Origin: Roridomyces roridus
Lineage: Eukaryota; Basidiomycota; Agaricomycetes; Agaricales; Mycenaceae
DNA: 64,000 bases
Reading direction: 5' to 3'
NCBI GenBank assembly: GCA_029378245.1
Contig: JARKIF010000088.1
Location: 62,001-126,000 of the forward strand
Shown: positions 1 to 11,762 of the stretch, piece by piece
Position numbering within the stretch: position 1 is the first letter of the stretch
Layout: each line of letters starts with the position of its first letter
Position numbers and translations under genes: made by a program
Notes under the pieces: model-generated
The model's database searches: none
The model's input: only the letters and a program-made list of their open reading frames with translations
Told to the model about the DNA's origin: nothing

Positions 1-254
1 AAAGGCCGAGTTCAGATACGTACGGTGTATTCACAACGAGGGGTGCGTTGGTCTGAGCGCGTGTGAGCGCGGACGTGAAAAGGAGGAAGGCACTGAGACA
101 GGTCAGCGGAAGTCGGCCCATGGGTTCTCACGACGGAGGAGGCTCACCGTGTGTCTTTTATACGCGTCTGGTCGTCTTCCCACTGTCAGATATCAACCCA
201 CGTAGACCGTCAGACGGCCCGGACCGAAGATGCGGAAAGCAACAGTTCGTTTGT

Positions 255-1480
255 GACAGTCCCATCTTACACAACCCGCGTCGAACAAAAGGTTGATTTC
301 AAGGTTCGGATTCACAGTTTGAACCCAGTTCTTCATCTACGGTAATCTCGGCTACACATGTTAGGGCTGCCGGCAAGAGCTGGCAGATCAACTGATCCGT
401 GACACAAAGGTGATAACCCCGATTGGGCTCTGATGTGATCTGGAAATACATGAGAGGTGCAAAATTGCAAGTGGGGCCTGGCATCGGGCAAGTAAAGTAC
501 AGGGATGGAAAGTGATGGGTAGTTACACTCTCTGAGGTCTTCCTCGAGCTTAACAAGGAGCAAAAAAGTAGTGATGCCTGATGACAGTTGTCGGCAAGCG
601 ACGGCATTGAGGGAATTCACGGAGCTACGTCTCATTATGGAAGGAGGGGGGTAGATCAATCAGTGTCGTGGATCAGCTGATCTGCCCGCTCTTGGCTGCC
701 GGTGACATGATCCGAGGCAGATTTGATAACAAATCGCAGCGGGATCATCGCCCTAACAGGGCAGTGATCCACCATCAAGTTTTGTCTGATTTCTACCTCG
801 GAACAGTTCCGAATCAACGATACCCCCGGCTAGGTTATCTACCCGCGAGCGATAGCGGGCGCCCCAGAACGTCTGGAAACAAGACTACATCTGCGGCGGT
901 CAAGCAAATTGATTGCTTAGCGCCGGCCATCAAATTCACGTCTTCGAAATCAGTTCTCAATTGATCTCTCACCACTCGCCCTTTCTATCCAGAATAACCT
1001 CTGCACCCTTGTTGGGGGGTTTTCTTTATTTTACTGTGCTGCAGGCCAAGAGTTCGGATGAAAAAAGAGAGAGAAGAAAGAAAGAAAGAAAAACGACGCG
1101 ACAAGGCTTCCGGGTATGGCTCAACCCTGAATCGAACGTGGGTGCTTGAGTGCGGTAATCGACCAATATGATACCTGGGCTCTTCTGTAATGCGCAAGTA
1201 CATAGTACCCACTACAGATTGCATTCTTCATCAACCGCAGCCTTCCGGGAAGTGATTGCCTTCTTCCGACCGCCAAATCTGCTTCGTAGGCGAAATGCTG
1301 GCTGGGACTGTTGGATTATGGCAACTTTGAAAGTATCAAAAATCGGAACGGAGGAAAAGGTTCTCTGTACTTGGTCACAACCGGTGTATCTTACACAACC
1401 CGGTTCGAACGGGAAGGCAAGTGACGGATGGAAGATTTCAACAGCTCGGATTCACAAGTTGAACCCCAGCCTTTCAAGGG
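255..1480. repeat. Dispersed tRNA-like repeat, two copies
   Basis: Two related stretches, about 255-335 and 1385-1480, share the order TTACACAACCCG, a TCGAAC core, then GGATTCACA and GTTGAACCC. The TCGAAC core is the complement of a tRNA T-loop (GTTCGAnnC). The intervening DNA has no convincing gene. A further T-loop-like core lies near 1126 in the reverse sense. I infer decayed tRNA-derived SINE copies. Confidence 0.4.
365..708. repeat. Inverted repeat
   Basis: About 40 nt near 368-405 (GGCTGCCGGCAAGAGC and following) reappears as an imperfect reverse complement near 664-706 (ending GCTCTTGGCTGCCGG). The spacer is about 260 nt. This is consistent with a small foldback element. I see no target-site duplication. 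Confidence 0.4.
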
Positions 1481-1737
1481 CTACAGGACAACAAACAGAC
1501 GATTTCCAGACCAGCGTCGAGGATCGAGATCCGCACAGGCCACGGGCGGATAGAAAAAAAGATACTGCTGCAGCATGAGCTCACCTCCGAATCGATCGGA
1601 AAGGTCCTCGGCCGCAAATGAGCCTGTTGAGTACCAGGCTTCATTAGGTCCCTAGAAATTATTCTGGTAATCTCTGATGCACTCTTACACTTGTGGATGA
1701 ACCAAAAGGATGGCCCGAAGAGCTATTCGAGACCGTC

Positions 1738-2350
1738 CAACCCCGATTCGAACGGGAGAACACTGACCAAGGTGGTCATTGACAGGCATACACAATCCAT
1801 CTCTTCGATCTCGAGACGTGAGATGGAGACGGAGACGCACGGGCTTTCAGACAGTACGGTGGGAATGTGATTGAGCGGGCGCTTGCATCTCTGAAAACAT
1901 CTACCCTACAAATAAGTATATGAATCGCAACGATCTGTGTTATCCGAAAACAAAAAATGGAGGAAGAATACTCACTGGCCAACCCCGAATCGAACGGGCA
2001 GGGCCCACAATATTGAAATCGACGGCGGCAGTACCGCACACCAATCGATCGTTGGGCAAGAGAGAGACGTGAGACGGAGACAGAGACGCTCCGGATGGAT
2101 GCACTTTTGACATCTCAGAACACGATCTAAAAAGGACGTAAAAGCTTTCGAGCTGCGCCCAACCCGAATCGAACAGGATGGCACACAGGGCACGGCGGAC
2201 GTATTCCATCGGTCTCCTCTGAGCGAGAGAGAGACGTGGGATGGAGACAGAGACGTGACATAGAAAACAGTGGGGCCCCAAGAAATATGCTTGCACGCGT
2301 CCCGGAAAACATCTACAAGTGTGCGATTAAAGAGCAATTCTGGAATACCA
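1738..2350 (-). repeat. Three degenerate tandem units with tRNA B-box cores
   Basis: Units start near 1738, 1980 and 2158. Each opens with CAACCC(C)GA[T/A]TCGAAC, which on the minus strand is a tRNA T-loop/B-box. About 70 nt later each carries a purine-rich block, GAGACGTGAGA[C/T]GGAGAC and variants. Two of the units also share AAAACATCTAC. Unit lengths are about 240, 180 and 190 nt. This looks like a tandem array of a tRNA-derived SINE. Folding does not give an intact tRNA cloverleaf. Confidence 0.5.
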
Positions 2351-2483
2351 TAATTCGACCGACAACATCGCCTCCATGACATTCAGGACGGCATGTCGGT
2401 CCCAACGCCTCTGTCCCTCAGACTGGCCGCAAGGACCGAGGTGCGGCGTAGGAGTTCAGATGGCTGGTACTGAGCGAACATGT

Positions 2484-3604
2484 TCAGCGTCGAAGACCCA
2501 TGATGTCTAAAAGACTTACCAGAGAGTCCCACAGCTCACCCTCACCCTGCCTCTCTGCTTCTCCCTCTGCATCCGCAACCGACTCAAATTGAACACCAAC
2601 AGTCTCTTCAATCGACTCCCAACTCCCCGAGCGTGCAGCCGAGAAAGGATTTTGATACACGGGAAGACCCACATGAGGCATCTCGGGCGAGGGTGTGGGC
2701 GTTATCTCGGCTTCGAACAAGAAGACCCTGGACGGCGGCGGGGACGGGGATGTGGGGTGCCTGGGTCGGCGTTGGCGGGCAGGCACGCGCGTCTCATCGT
2801 CACGGGAGACAACTGAGAGTGGTCGCAGTGGCGGAGGTGGTCTTGGTGGTGGCCCTGTAGGTACCGGGACTGGAGGGCGGAGTGAGAGCGGTATTGGTTG
2901 TGGGAGAGCTGAGAGTGGTCGCAGCGGTGGCGGTGGTCTTGGAGGTGGCCCTCGTGGCACTGGGTACGGTATAGGCACCCCTGGTGGTGGCGAAGGTGTG
3001 AGGAGTGGGGGTAGTCTCGGTGGTGCCTCTGGCTCTACGGGAGACAGAGGTCGAGCAGGGATGCGCATGACGTCCTCCGTAGGAGACGGCGACACCGCAG
3101 AGGGCAGGATGGAATAGTAGTTATTGCCCTTTTGCGAAACTTGGTGGCCAGGGCATGGAGCGAATACCGCGCCGAGGGGATTCCCACTGCACGATAACTG
3201 CATGAGTAGGCCATACATCGAAGAAGCCTGCCAGTGACGCACCAAAACCGACACCCAATCCCTGTCCTCTCGCACCCGCAGCCCTTCCGACCCAGCCCCA
3301 ACACGCGTCTCGTCTCCGTCGAAAAGTAGCGCGTCTCGAGAGGAGTAATCGACATCATAGGGTGCAGCCCCGTCTCCGCTGCGCGCCACATCTGGGTCTG
3401 TGGAGAAAAGACGGCTATGCTATGGACGGGGTTGCCGCATCCATTTGAGCGTTTTCGTTTTCTCGACACGGCGCTGGTGTCGAGCTGGAGGGGTAAGGCT
3501 AGAATCTGTGGCCGAGTCGGTGTCGAGTCATCGTAGATGTAATCCAGTGCGTCTTCGGCTCCGCAGGTCAAGCTTGTCCGCTGCATTGGATGAGGGGAGG
3601 ACAA
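2484..3604 (-). CDS. Proline-rich hypothetical protein, probably two exons
   Basis: A long open frame runs from about 3398 to the stop at 2484 and ends in MGLRR. An upstream frame with ATG at 3604 (MSSPHPMQRTSL) likely supplies exon 1. A CTCCACAG acceptor at about 3399 would join them, but the donor (between about 3485 and 3430) is not certain. The centre holds two copies of GPPPRPPPPLRPLS, encoded by a DNA direct repeat at about 2815-2950, and many PxxP motifs. The C-terminus is acidic. I see no membrane helix, signal peptide or recognisable domain. Proline-rich proteins of this type are often scaffold or SH3/WW ligands, but that is only inference. Confidence 0.4.
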
Positions 3605-6480
3605 GAAAGAAATTTGCGTGATGATGTGTGACGATCACCGCGTCACGCTGTTGGCAACATTGCGTAAGCTTTTGTGTAAAGGTCGCCTTGTTCCGCCGGC
3701 GACTCAAAAACCGACTGCTTTACGCACGAGATTGGAGGCACCCTCGAGTCTCGGTGTCAATTAGAGACGACTGCCGCACTGCGAGTCTTAGTGGTCCCCA
3801 CATTCAAGGCAACGTTGTCAGAGTTTGGTCGGAGTTGATGTCGACAGTTGGTCGAGAACCGTACCAAAGTTTTTTTTTTCGCTCTTGCTTGAATCCACAG
3901 CTCACATGTACACCGGCATCAGTTGAGTCTTGACGAACAATGGATTATGGGAGATCAAGCATCGAATTTCAACCCGACCAATCCACCGACCATAGATAAA
4001 GCTTAGTCTCTGTAACAGTACGATCACATCAGTGATAAAGCTTGCTCACAAGACCTGGCTTTGTATGGAAAGCCAGAGCACCACGCTCAGTGATTGACGT
4101 CGCTTACTACTTTAGGCAGGCGGACCCGGAAACCTCTTGCTTACTCAGTTACTGGACTGCGTTTCATCACTTGATAACCGATTCAGCCGTGTGTGGTCCG
4201 ATCCAGGGCGTGGCAGACACGGGTGATGGGGATTTGATGGGTCACCCGTACCTGCCGGCTTCTTGCATTTTAGGGTCCCCTGATAATTCGTGTCAATAGT
4301 GAGCAAACTGACAATTGGCTATCAGGCCCTGACAATTCATTATTTTCGCAAGGCAGAAACACCGACAGCCGCCTCCGAGGTGCTGTTGCCATCAATAAAT
4401 GGTCAGCCGGACCGCTCCGTCAACAATCCCGCACCGAATGCTTGCCGGATGCGATCAAGTTCAGCTTGCCCACTGCTGATGCAACACTGATGCATTGACA
4501 CTTAGATCACCGAGCTCCGGATCAGGCAGCTGTCCAACAGCTATCGGGATTCAGAGGCCAATCCCTGCTCGAGCTTTGGAGCAGCGCTGGACAACACAAA
4601 TCATATTCCGATGTTGACTCATGCTGCCCATCAAGACGACATTGAGCTGGCTGATTCCAAAACTTAGGCGGCGACATAGTTGATGCGAAGGGAATGTTCC
4701 AGAAGCTTCAGAAGCGGGTTGGGTAAGCGCTTAGTGGGCTCCGTGGATGGCGCTGTTGAAGGATCACAAACATCGAGTCTAACTGACTATTATTGCCCGA
4801 ACTGCCCGAGCACTGCCCGAGAGAGCGAAGTTCTACGAGTTTATGTTTTGTTGTAGTTTCCCATCAAATTTGACTTTCATCCCACTTCTTTCATAGATGT
4901 TGGAAGCGGGCCCAAGGGGTATCAAAGATAAGAAATTGCCTATTATAGGAGGGGGGAGGGGGGTCCCTCCGAGGGCTGAAAAAAAAAGTTTTGTACCAAA
5001 TTTCTGCAGAACACTGGGAAGGCTCTGTTTGCTTAGCTAGACCACTGAACAGAGTCCCAGTGGACTTTCTCAAATTTTTCAGTACATGGTCCCGATTTGA
5101 TCACGTGTCCAGATAGTCACGTGCAGAATTTCAGTGCAAAACCCCCCATCTTGGGGTCCAGAGCTAAGGGAATGCACTTAGAGGCCATTTGGAAGCATTT
5201 ACAGCAAGCAGGAGGGTGAAATACCCCAAATAAGCTGATTTGATGCATCCCAAAAAGGAAATTTCCTTTTATAGAGGGGGGGAGGGTCAGCCAATTTGGC
5301 TGAAATAAAAAATTTGAGGTGATGTACTGAACTCTTATCTTTGGTACCCCTTGAGCGGGCCGCGTTCATTGTTGGGACAAAAAAGACAACGAGGAGGGCC
5401 GGGAGGAAGGGAAGAATCAAGAAAAAACTGTACCACCGCTGGCTACTTGAGAATAATGCTACATACTTACTATCCCGGAGGCCTTCATGATCACGCTACT
5501 AGTAGTACTACTCAACGAACTCCGTGGTTGAAGGTTGAGAAGATGCTTATCAATGGGTGTCTGATGCACCAGCACAGCACCACTGGTTGCCGATGCAGGG
5601 TGGTGTCCAGGGTCCGATCGCCTCAAATGCTAACCGACGTCCATCAGATCAGCGTGGTGCTCTGGCTTTCCATAGCTTTGAGGCCATTGCTTGCGCATGG
5701 CAGAAACGATTCCGTTTTGGTAACATTTGGTTTTTTGACTCTTCTGGGATTCTGAATGGCTGGGCAAGTCTGATCGAAGACAAGAAAATTCAACCTCATG
5801 TGTTGCGGTTTTCTCTTTCGGCACATCAAAAGTAATTGATTTGCAACTGGTGAGATCTCAGTGCTCAGCCGGGATTTGATCCGTGAATGCTCTGAGCACC
5901 CAATATTTGTTTTGAAACAGATTGTTGCCGTCGCCGAGATGAGCCGAAGTGATGCCGGGACCAAATGGCAGGCAAAATCAACAGTGGACCTCGAAGAGCC
6001 CCGCAGCACAGGTGATGGTTGGTAGTATATCGACCTGGCGATCTCAGCGAATAGAAACAGATTAAGTGCTGCAATAATGCGCGCACAATTTCAGCCGAAG
6101 TTCTCGTGTTACCTTTACTTGTCGAGTAAGTACTCATGTGCCCCCTCCCAATTCCTTCCTGTGGACGTCGGAATCACATCTTGATTCTTGCTCATGAGGC
6201 GAGCCGTTCACATTGAAAACAATATGGTTCGGCGGTTGTTCGGCGGTCACGTGGATCGCACCTCGGCTCCCGGGCGCCGACATGCTCATCAGAAGAGCAA
6301 TAGATCCCAATCAAGCACCGGCGTAAATTCGTCGGGACTTGGTCGAGGCTCGGCAACGAGATGGCAGCTGACAACCCCAGTAGCCCATCACGAATGGCAA
6401 TCGTTTGATGAGGAGGGGGTTATAAAGAACGATTCCTAAACGGGTTAGGAATCGTAATCGCGAGTCGGTGGTGATAGGAA
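3605..6480. other. Gene-poor spacer
   Basis: No frame here shows protein-like composition, splice sites or similarity to other parts of the window. The block at about 3695-3930 matches 13145-13400 as a dispersed repeat. An inverted-repeat element at 4895-5370 is listed separately. Otherwise I see nothing. Confidence 0.5.
4895..5370. repeat. Inverted-repeat element
   Basis: The left end at about 4908-4932 (AAGGGGTATCAAAGATAAG) is matched in reverse complement near 5335-5353 (CTTATCTTTGGTACCCCTT), with GCGGGCC beyond both. Internally, two direct copies of a TTATAG-AGGGGGG block lie at about 4940 and 5270. The layout suggests a nonautonomous element. The exact ends and target-site duplication are not clear. 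Confidence 0.4.
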
Positions 6481-6708
6481 GCGCTGGTTAGCGATGTTGC
6501 TGTAAATACACCCGGATTTGTTGACATTTGCCCCGTGTGCCGTCTTGCTCTCATCCCATGCCAAATTGCCAATCAGCCAATTGGAAAATCAAATGACCCA
6601 CATTGGAGGGGAGGCTACATGGAGCTCGCGGAGGCCCCACGGTAGCCACGGTTGCGCAACGCTACTGGGTGAGCTGGCACTGGGCCTTGACGGTTGCAGT
6701 TATTGCTC

Positions 6709-6714
6709 TATAAA
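6709..6714 (+). promoter_or_regulatory. TATA box of 7TM copy 1
   Basis: TATAAA lies 178 nt upstream of the ATG at 6887. The same GCTCTATAAAC context is found upstream of copy 3 and, weaker, copy 2, so the promoter was duplicated with the genes. Confidence 0.5.
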
Positions 6715-6886
6715 CGTATGTGTGGGAGCACAACATTTCCCATCTATTCATTATCAGGATTCCAAGATTGAGAAGTCGACTTGTTGCTCTCCCGGCCATC
6801 AAGATCAAGGTCCCACTGAATAGCCTGAAAACTGGGGAAATCCCCATTGTAAGTACACCGATCCCATCGAGCCTTCTTCAATCTGA

Positions 6887-7423
6887 ATGTCGAACACCAC
6901 CACTGTGCTCGAGCCTTTCTTACAGGGTACCTTCCTGCAGCTATACATGAATGGGTTTTACACGGGGCTTTTCTTCCTGACACTCTACGGAATGGGTGAG
7001 CAACTCCTTGGGTACTCATGTTTCCCTCCCAAGTTTTGACGCGCAAAATCAACCACAGTGTTCAAAAGGCCAGTGTACACTGTGTATCGAACCACACCAG
7101 GGCTCTTCGTCGCCCTAATCCTGATGTACATTCTCTCGACCGTGCACGCCGTTGGGGATTGGATCCTCATGAAGTTTGGGTCTATCGACAATGGGGACAC
7201 CGCCGAGTCTGCTGCCTTACACCTCGCGAACGGGGGTCCGCTCTGGCTGTTTATTATCCGCGCTGTATCATTGGTGGTGAGCACAGTCATCGCGGACCTT
7301 GTGATGGTGCGTGCGGCTTAACTCGATTTTCTGTCTCCCGTGGCTGAGATCAACTCCGTGAAGCTCTGGAGATGCTGGACAATCTGGAATAACAATTGGG
7401 TTGCCTCCGCTTTCTTCATCTGA
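6887..7423 (+). pseudogene. 7TM protein copy 1, 3'-truncated
   Basis: This copy matches the first two and a half exons of the three paralogs at 7870, 13863 and 21607. Exons are 6887-6995, 7059-7306 and 7364-7423. Exon 1 encodes the first helix (LYMNGFYTGLFFLTLYGMG). Exon 2 carries PGLFVALILMYILSTVH and TVIADLVM. Exon 3 starts LWRCWTIWNNNWV, then similarity ends and a TGA follows at 7421. Helices 4 to 7 and the conserved LARP.ESWK segment are missing, so only about three helices remain. The breakpoint lies in exon 3, without a visible transposon. Copy 2 follows 450 nt downstream with similar upstream DNA, which points to unequal crossing-over or deletion after a tandem duplication. Confidence 0.75.
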
Positions 7424-7698
7424 GGCTATCTCCTCATCTCCCCTCCTCTTTCAGCTTCCGGTCGTCTAGATACTCCGACGACTTGCACGACCACGAAAGA
7501 CTTTTCGCCCACGTGAGCTCAGAGCTGACCGTCAACTGACAGATTTGCAACGTCGGTGGTAATAGGAAGCGCTCGTTTAAACCCGCATGTGTCGACTTTT
7601 CTCATCTTGCGTTGATCCCACTCATTCGAAGTTTCAATTGCACAACGCTCACTGGCAAGTTGGTGCTGGGTCCTAGCTAGTGGCTGCGGTCATTCTTG

Positions 7699-7704
7699 TA
7701 TAAC
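7699..7704 (+). promoter_or_regulatory. Weak TATA-like box of 7TM copy 2
   Basis: TATAAC lies 171 nt upstream of the ATG at 7870, at the position where copies 1 and 3 have TATAAA. The surrounding DNA is alignable between copies. Confidence 0.35.
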
Positions 7705-7869
7705 CGCGTGCAGTAGTAGCATAACATTTCTCATCTTGTTCTCATCCCGCCCATCAGAGTTCCAAGATCGAGAAGTCAACAACATTCGGTCTTGTTCCCA
7801 CCGAGATAGTCTTAAGACCAGGAAGGGCTCTGGCAGCATGCCCATCCCATTGATCCCCCTTCAATCTGA

Positions 7870-9032
7870 ATGTCAAACACCACGGACCCCCTTGCTTTCA
7901 CGCGCGGGCCTTCCATACAGAGCAGTCTCCTGCAGCTGTATATGAATGGTTTTTACACAGGGCTTTTCTTTCTGACGCTCTATGGAATGGGTAAGCAACC
8001 CATTGGCTACCATTTGCGTTTGACAGCAAATTCGACCAGTGTTCATAAAGCTGATCTACCGCACTGCCCCGGGGCTCTTCGTCGCACTAATCATAATGTA
8101 CATTCTCTCGACGGTGCACGCAATGGAGGATTGGATAGCCCTGAAGCTCGCGTTTGTTGACAATGGGGCCACCGCCGAGTCTGCTGAAATATACCTCGTG
8201 GCAGGGATTCCACTCTGGCTGGCCGTTATCAAGGGTGTGGCATTTGTGATGAACACAGTCATCGCGGATCTCGTGCTGGTGCGGCAGTTCACTCAAATTT
8301 CCACCTCCCGTGGCTGAGCCAAAATCCTGAAGATCTGGAGATGCTGGACTCTCTGGGATAACAATTGGATTGTCATCACTCTGCCTATCCTCTGTACACT
8401 GACGGGGGCAGGTAAGTTATTCACCTCATTGTTGACGGAGATTCTTGACGCATACACCTGTCACCTAGTACTCGGCGGCAAATTCATCCAAGCAACTATA
8501 CTCGTCTCCACCAATCCTGGCAGCAGCCCCGGCACGAACTTCGTCATACCGTACATGAGCCTATCGCTGGGGACAACCTGCGTGTGTACGATCCTGATTA
8601 TTTACCGGATCATGATGATGAGTAACCGGAGCACACGGCGTGCTCGTGGTTATATACGAGTAATTGAGATGGTGGTGGAATCGGCGCTGTTGTACTCAGT
8701 GGCCTTGATCGTGTACCTGCCTTACTTCACTGACGTGCAAGAGCTGTACCCCACCGCAGTGGTTGCACAGATGACGGTGAGGTCCCATTCTTTTACACCA
8801 GTGCTCCTAAGCTGAAGTATAGCAGGGCATCGCACCCACCTTGATTGTCGCGCGAGTTACGTTTGGACTTGCCCGCCCAGACGAATCGTGGAAGTGTCCG
8901 ATGTCGACTCTCAGATTCCGTTCCCGTGGAGCTCCGAGTGCGAACCCCGAACCAAGTTTCGCCCTGACTTGGCTTTCCAATGATCTGCATAGGCATGCCA
9001 GTGATATGGATTCGAAGCCGGAACCGTGTTGA
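7870..9032 (+). CDS. Seven-transmembrane protein, copy 2, intact
   Basis: Five exons (7870-7990, 8040-8278, 8333-8411, 8469-8776, 8826-9032) give 317 aa. All introns are GT-AG, 49-57 nt, at positions shared with the paralogs. The reading shows about seven hydrophobic stretches: LYMNGFYTGLFFLTLYGM, TAPGLFVALIIMYILSTV, IPLWLAVIKGVAFVMNTV, WIVITLPILCTLTGA, VIPYMSLSLGTTCVCTILII, VVESALLYSVALIVYL, and a last one around VAQMTGIAPTLIVARVTFGL. IADLVL-IWRCW spans the exon 2/3 junction. The tail after LARPDESWK is short and hydrophilic. This matches an abundant Agaricomycete 7TM family of unknown ligand. A G-protein-coupled or transporter role is not shown by the sequence. Confidence 0.8.
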
Positions 9033-9593
9033 ACCGTGAACGGTACAATTCCCTGTGTAATTAGCGCTGATTTGTGCACATTGTCATCTACTTACACTGC
9101 TGTTTTTTGTTCAATTATGCTGAATTCTCGTGTGAAAGCGGCAGGCCTAACCGTGATCCGTCTGATTGCCGAGATGGGGAAGTGCGATAATTTTCGATCC
9201 GTGAGCTGCTGCGAGCATCCCGGCATCCCTCCGGCCCGCCACCGCAGTAATTTCCGTGTCATGCCGGAGACGATGAATTTGAGATCGGCCGACAAGGATA
9301 AGTAGTGATTCAAAAATTGCTCCGAGGCAGAAATCCTTGATGGAGCATCAAATCTTCGGATCATGTCACCGGCTGCACAGCCGGGATTACGTTGTTTTCA
9401 TCTCTTCTCATCCTCTCAAGATGCTTCAGCTTCCGGAGGTGGCTCCCATCTATCGCACCTGCGGCGATGTAATCGACAGCCGGGAAGCAATCCGCTGTTC
9501 GCTTTCCGCTACTGCGGCTGGTTGTCAGTGGCTAAGATCTGCGCTCTCGGAGAGTCGGACGTTCCCAAGCGAACCGGTGTCTTTATATTCAGC
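9033..9593 (+). other. Spacer without a recognisable gene
   Basis: The small open frames in this stretch have no support. It separates 7TM copy 2 from a hAT-like element. I see nothing else. Confidence 0.5.
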
Positions 9594-10217
9594 TAGTGGT
9601 GGGTGGGTCCGGTTCAAAGAAACGGTTCGAACCTGAACCGAACTGAACCGAACGCCCGTTCAGCGTTCGGGTTCATGAAATTGCTGAACCTGAACGCAAA
9701 GTTCGGTTCGGCGTTCGGGCGGGAGTGGGCGCGTTCGAACGCGAACGCGAAATCGAACCGAAAGCCACCATTCTCGGGACTTTGACTGCAATTCCCAGTT
9801 GATTACCAGCTTGAGACGTGACATATTAGTGAAAGCACTCACACAGTCACCTTTAATGCAACCAGAACCTAGGCCAGAGACTGGTGGGTTGGCGCTGGCT
9901 GTCTGATCAGTATTGATGGCACATCAGAGCGGCGCAACTCGGGTTGTACGGGCCTTGTGCACGTAGAATTGCACTGGGTACCTATTCTGTGTTATTTAGT
10001 GCTTCCCCACCTACATTTGAAGCTCATAGTACCGTGAAGTTTGCTTAGATTATCACCGGGAAAATCCGGGGTTCGAACGCGTTCGAACGCCGAACTGAAC
10101 GTGAATGCGCGTTCAGGTTCAAGGTTCGGGAGTTCACTGAACCGAACGCTGCGTTCACGTTCGGCGTTCAGCAAAAAGGTGCCCGAACGCGAACCGAACC
10201 GGACCGACCCATCACTA
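9594..10217. mobile_element. hAT-like nonautonomous element, 624 bp
   Basis: The ends are TAGTGGTGGGTGGGTCCGG and the reverse complement TAGTGATGGGTCGGTCCGG. The 8-bp sequence TATTCAGC is duplicated at 9586-9593 and 10218-10225. An 8-bp TSD with TAGTG ends is typical of hAT elements. The subterminal DNA is dense in GTTCG/CGAAC words (for example 9614-9760 and 10070-10200). No transposase is present. It sits 47 nt upstream of the F-box start at 10265, probably in its promoter or 5' UTR. Confidence 0.85.
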
Positions 10218-10634
10218 TATTCAGCTGACCATGACATCCCTCTCTCTCTCGCAAGAACACCAATATGCTCCGGGATTTCCCTGTCGAGCTCTGGCTAGCC
10301 TGCTGGCTCCACTGCTCCAAACGTCAGCTTCGTCGCCTCTCCCTTGTGTGCAAGCACTTTCGCTCCATATGCCTCCCCTTGTTAATTCAGCACCAAAGTG
10401 CCGACATGGTGGCCTTGGAATCCGGCCTTGTACGAAACAACTGGGTGGAGCGGACACACTCTCTGCATCGCATGGCAGTTCGCCTCGATCGCTTTGGGGC
10501 ACAAGGACCCGAAGGGCTGGCTGGGGTAGTCCGGTCCTGGAGGATCACTAGAATCCCATCCCGGTGGACAATCCATCACGGGAGGCATCTCGGGCCTAAT
10601 ATTGTGCATATCGGCGTATTCGATACACTACAGG

Positions 10635-11762
10635 TAGTGTTTTCCCGGCTCCGGCTTGGCTTGAAGCCGCCGGCTTGGGCTTGGCTTGACCCGGCTCCGG
10701 CTCTGAGTTTGGTCAAGCCGGAGCCGGAGCCGGGAACGCCGGCCGGCTTGGGCTTAGCCGGCGGCTTTGGATAATTTTTTTCATCAACGATTTTGATACA
10801 ATGGAGCTAGGTTTTTGGGATCTTTCAACCAGTATATTGTTCATTCACCCAGTTGAAGTGAAAATCAAGTCCCCAAGTGGGATTCTCGAGATGGAAGTTA
10901 CAACTGGGCGGGTGATGGCCATCACGATGCGATCAGCCGTCGATGTATCACCCCAGCATTCCCTCAATTCAACCCCAATTCAACCTCATAAACTTGAGGC
11001 CCAAGGAAACACTAATTTGAGCAGTTCCGCAACTAAATTGAGGAAGGGTGGGCTGCTCAGAACTAGGGCTCCGACCCGGCCGTTGACGGCGACGGCCGTC
11101 ATGGGAGGTCGGACGGGCCCCACCCGGCCGTCAGACCATGTTGCGAGGCCTCAAAACGGCCGGGTGGTACCCGTCAGACCCGTCACGGCCGTCATGACGG
11201 GTTAGAGCGGTGACAGCCCAGGACAGCCCGTGCCTCCGGCTAAATCGACCATCAAATTGATGTAAACGTGATGCCGAAGTCAAAATTACGGATTGGCAGT
11301 CGTGAAGCCTCCAGAAGCGCAGTAGTGGGCCATCGGGAAGATTGCCGATGACCCAGGTGCGCCACCCCTGGAGCATCAAGTGATGATGGCAGCTCGGCAT
11401 GGGTAGTTAGCCGAGGACCCGTCACCACCCGTCATGGCCCGTCGACGGCCGGGAACGGGTACCCCGTCAGCCAAGGAACCGGACCCGGACCCGGCCGTCA
11501 AAATTGTGGCTTCAGAGGGCTGTACGGCCGGGCCGGCACCCGTCGTGACGGCTCGTTGACCCGTCATTTTGACGGTCGGGTCGGAGCCCTACTCAGAACA
11601 GCGACAAAGATAGTGCTCGCAAGCCGGCGGCTTCAGGCTTGAAAAATCCCAAGCCGGAGCCCAAAGCCGGGTGCACATCCGGCTTGGGCTTGGCTTGGCC
11701 CGGCTAAGCCGGACCCCGGCCTGGCCGGCTTCGGGCTTCAAGCCGTAGCCGGCAAAACACTA
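10635..11762. mobile_element. hAT-like element inside the F-box gene, 1128 bp with nested insert
   Basis: The termini are TAGTGTTTTCCCGGCTCCGG on the left and, in reverse complement, TAGTGTTTTGCCGGCTACGG on the right. The TSD is ACTACAGG at 10627-10634 and 11763-11770. Subterminal regions are rich in CCGGCTT/AAGCCGG. There is no transposase frame. About 600 bp belongs to this element; the rest is the nested element at 11064-11591. Confidence 0.9.
11064..11591. mobile_element. Second hAT-like element nested in the first, 528 bp
   Basis: The ends are TAGGGCTCCGACCCG at the left and its reverse complement at the right. The 8-bp TSD CTCAGAAC lies at 11056-11063 and 11592-11599. Subterminal DNA is rich in GACGGCC/GGCCGTC words. 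There is no coding capacity. It inserted after the outer element was already in place. Confidence 0.9.

Noticed and set aside
1120..1185. Possible tRNA gene on the minus strand (GTTCGATTC core)
   Set aside because: The T-stem has two mismatches and no matching acceptor or anticodon stem can be formed; more likely a SINE fragment.
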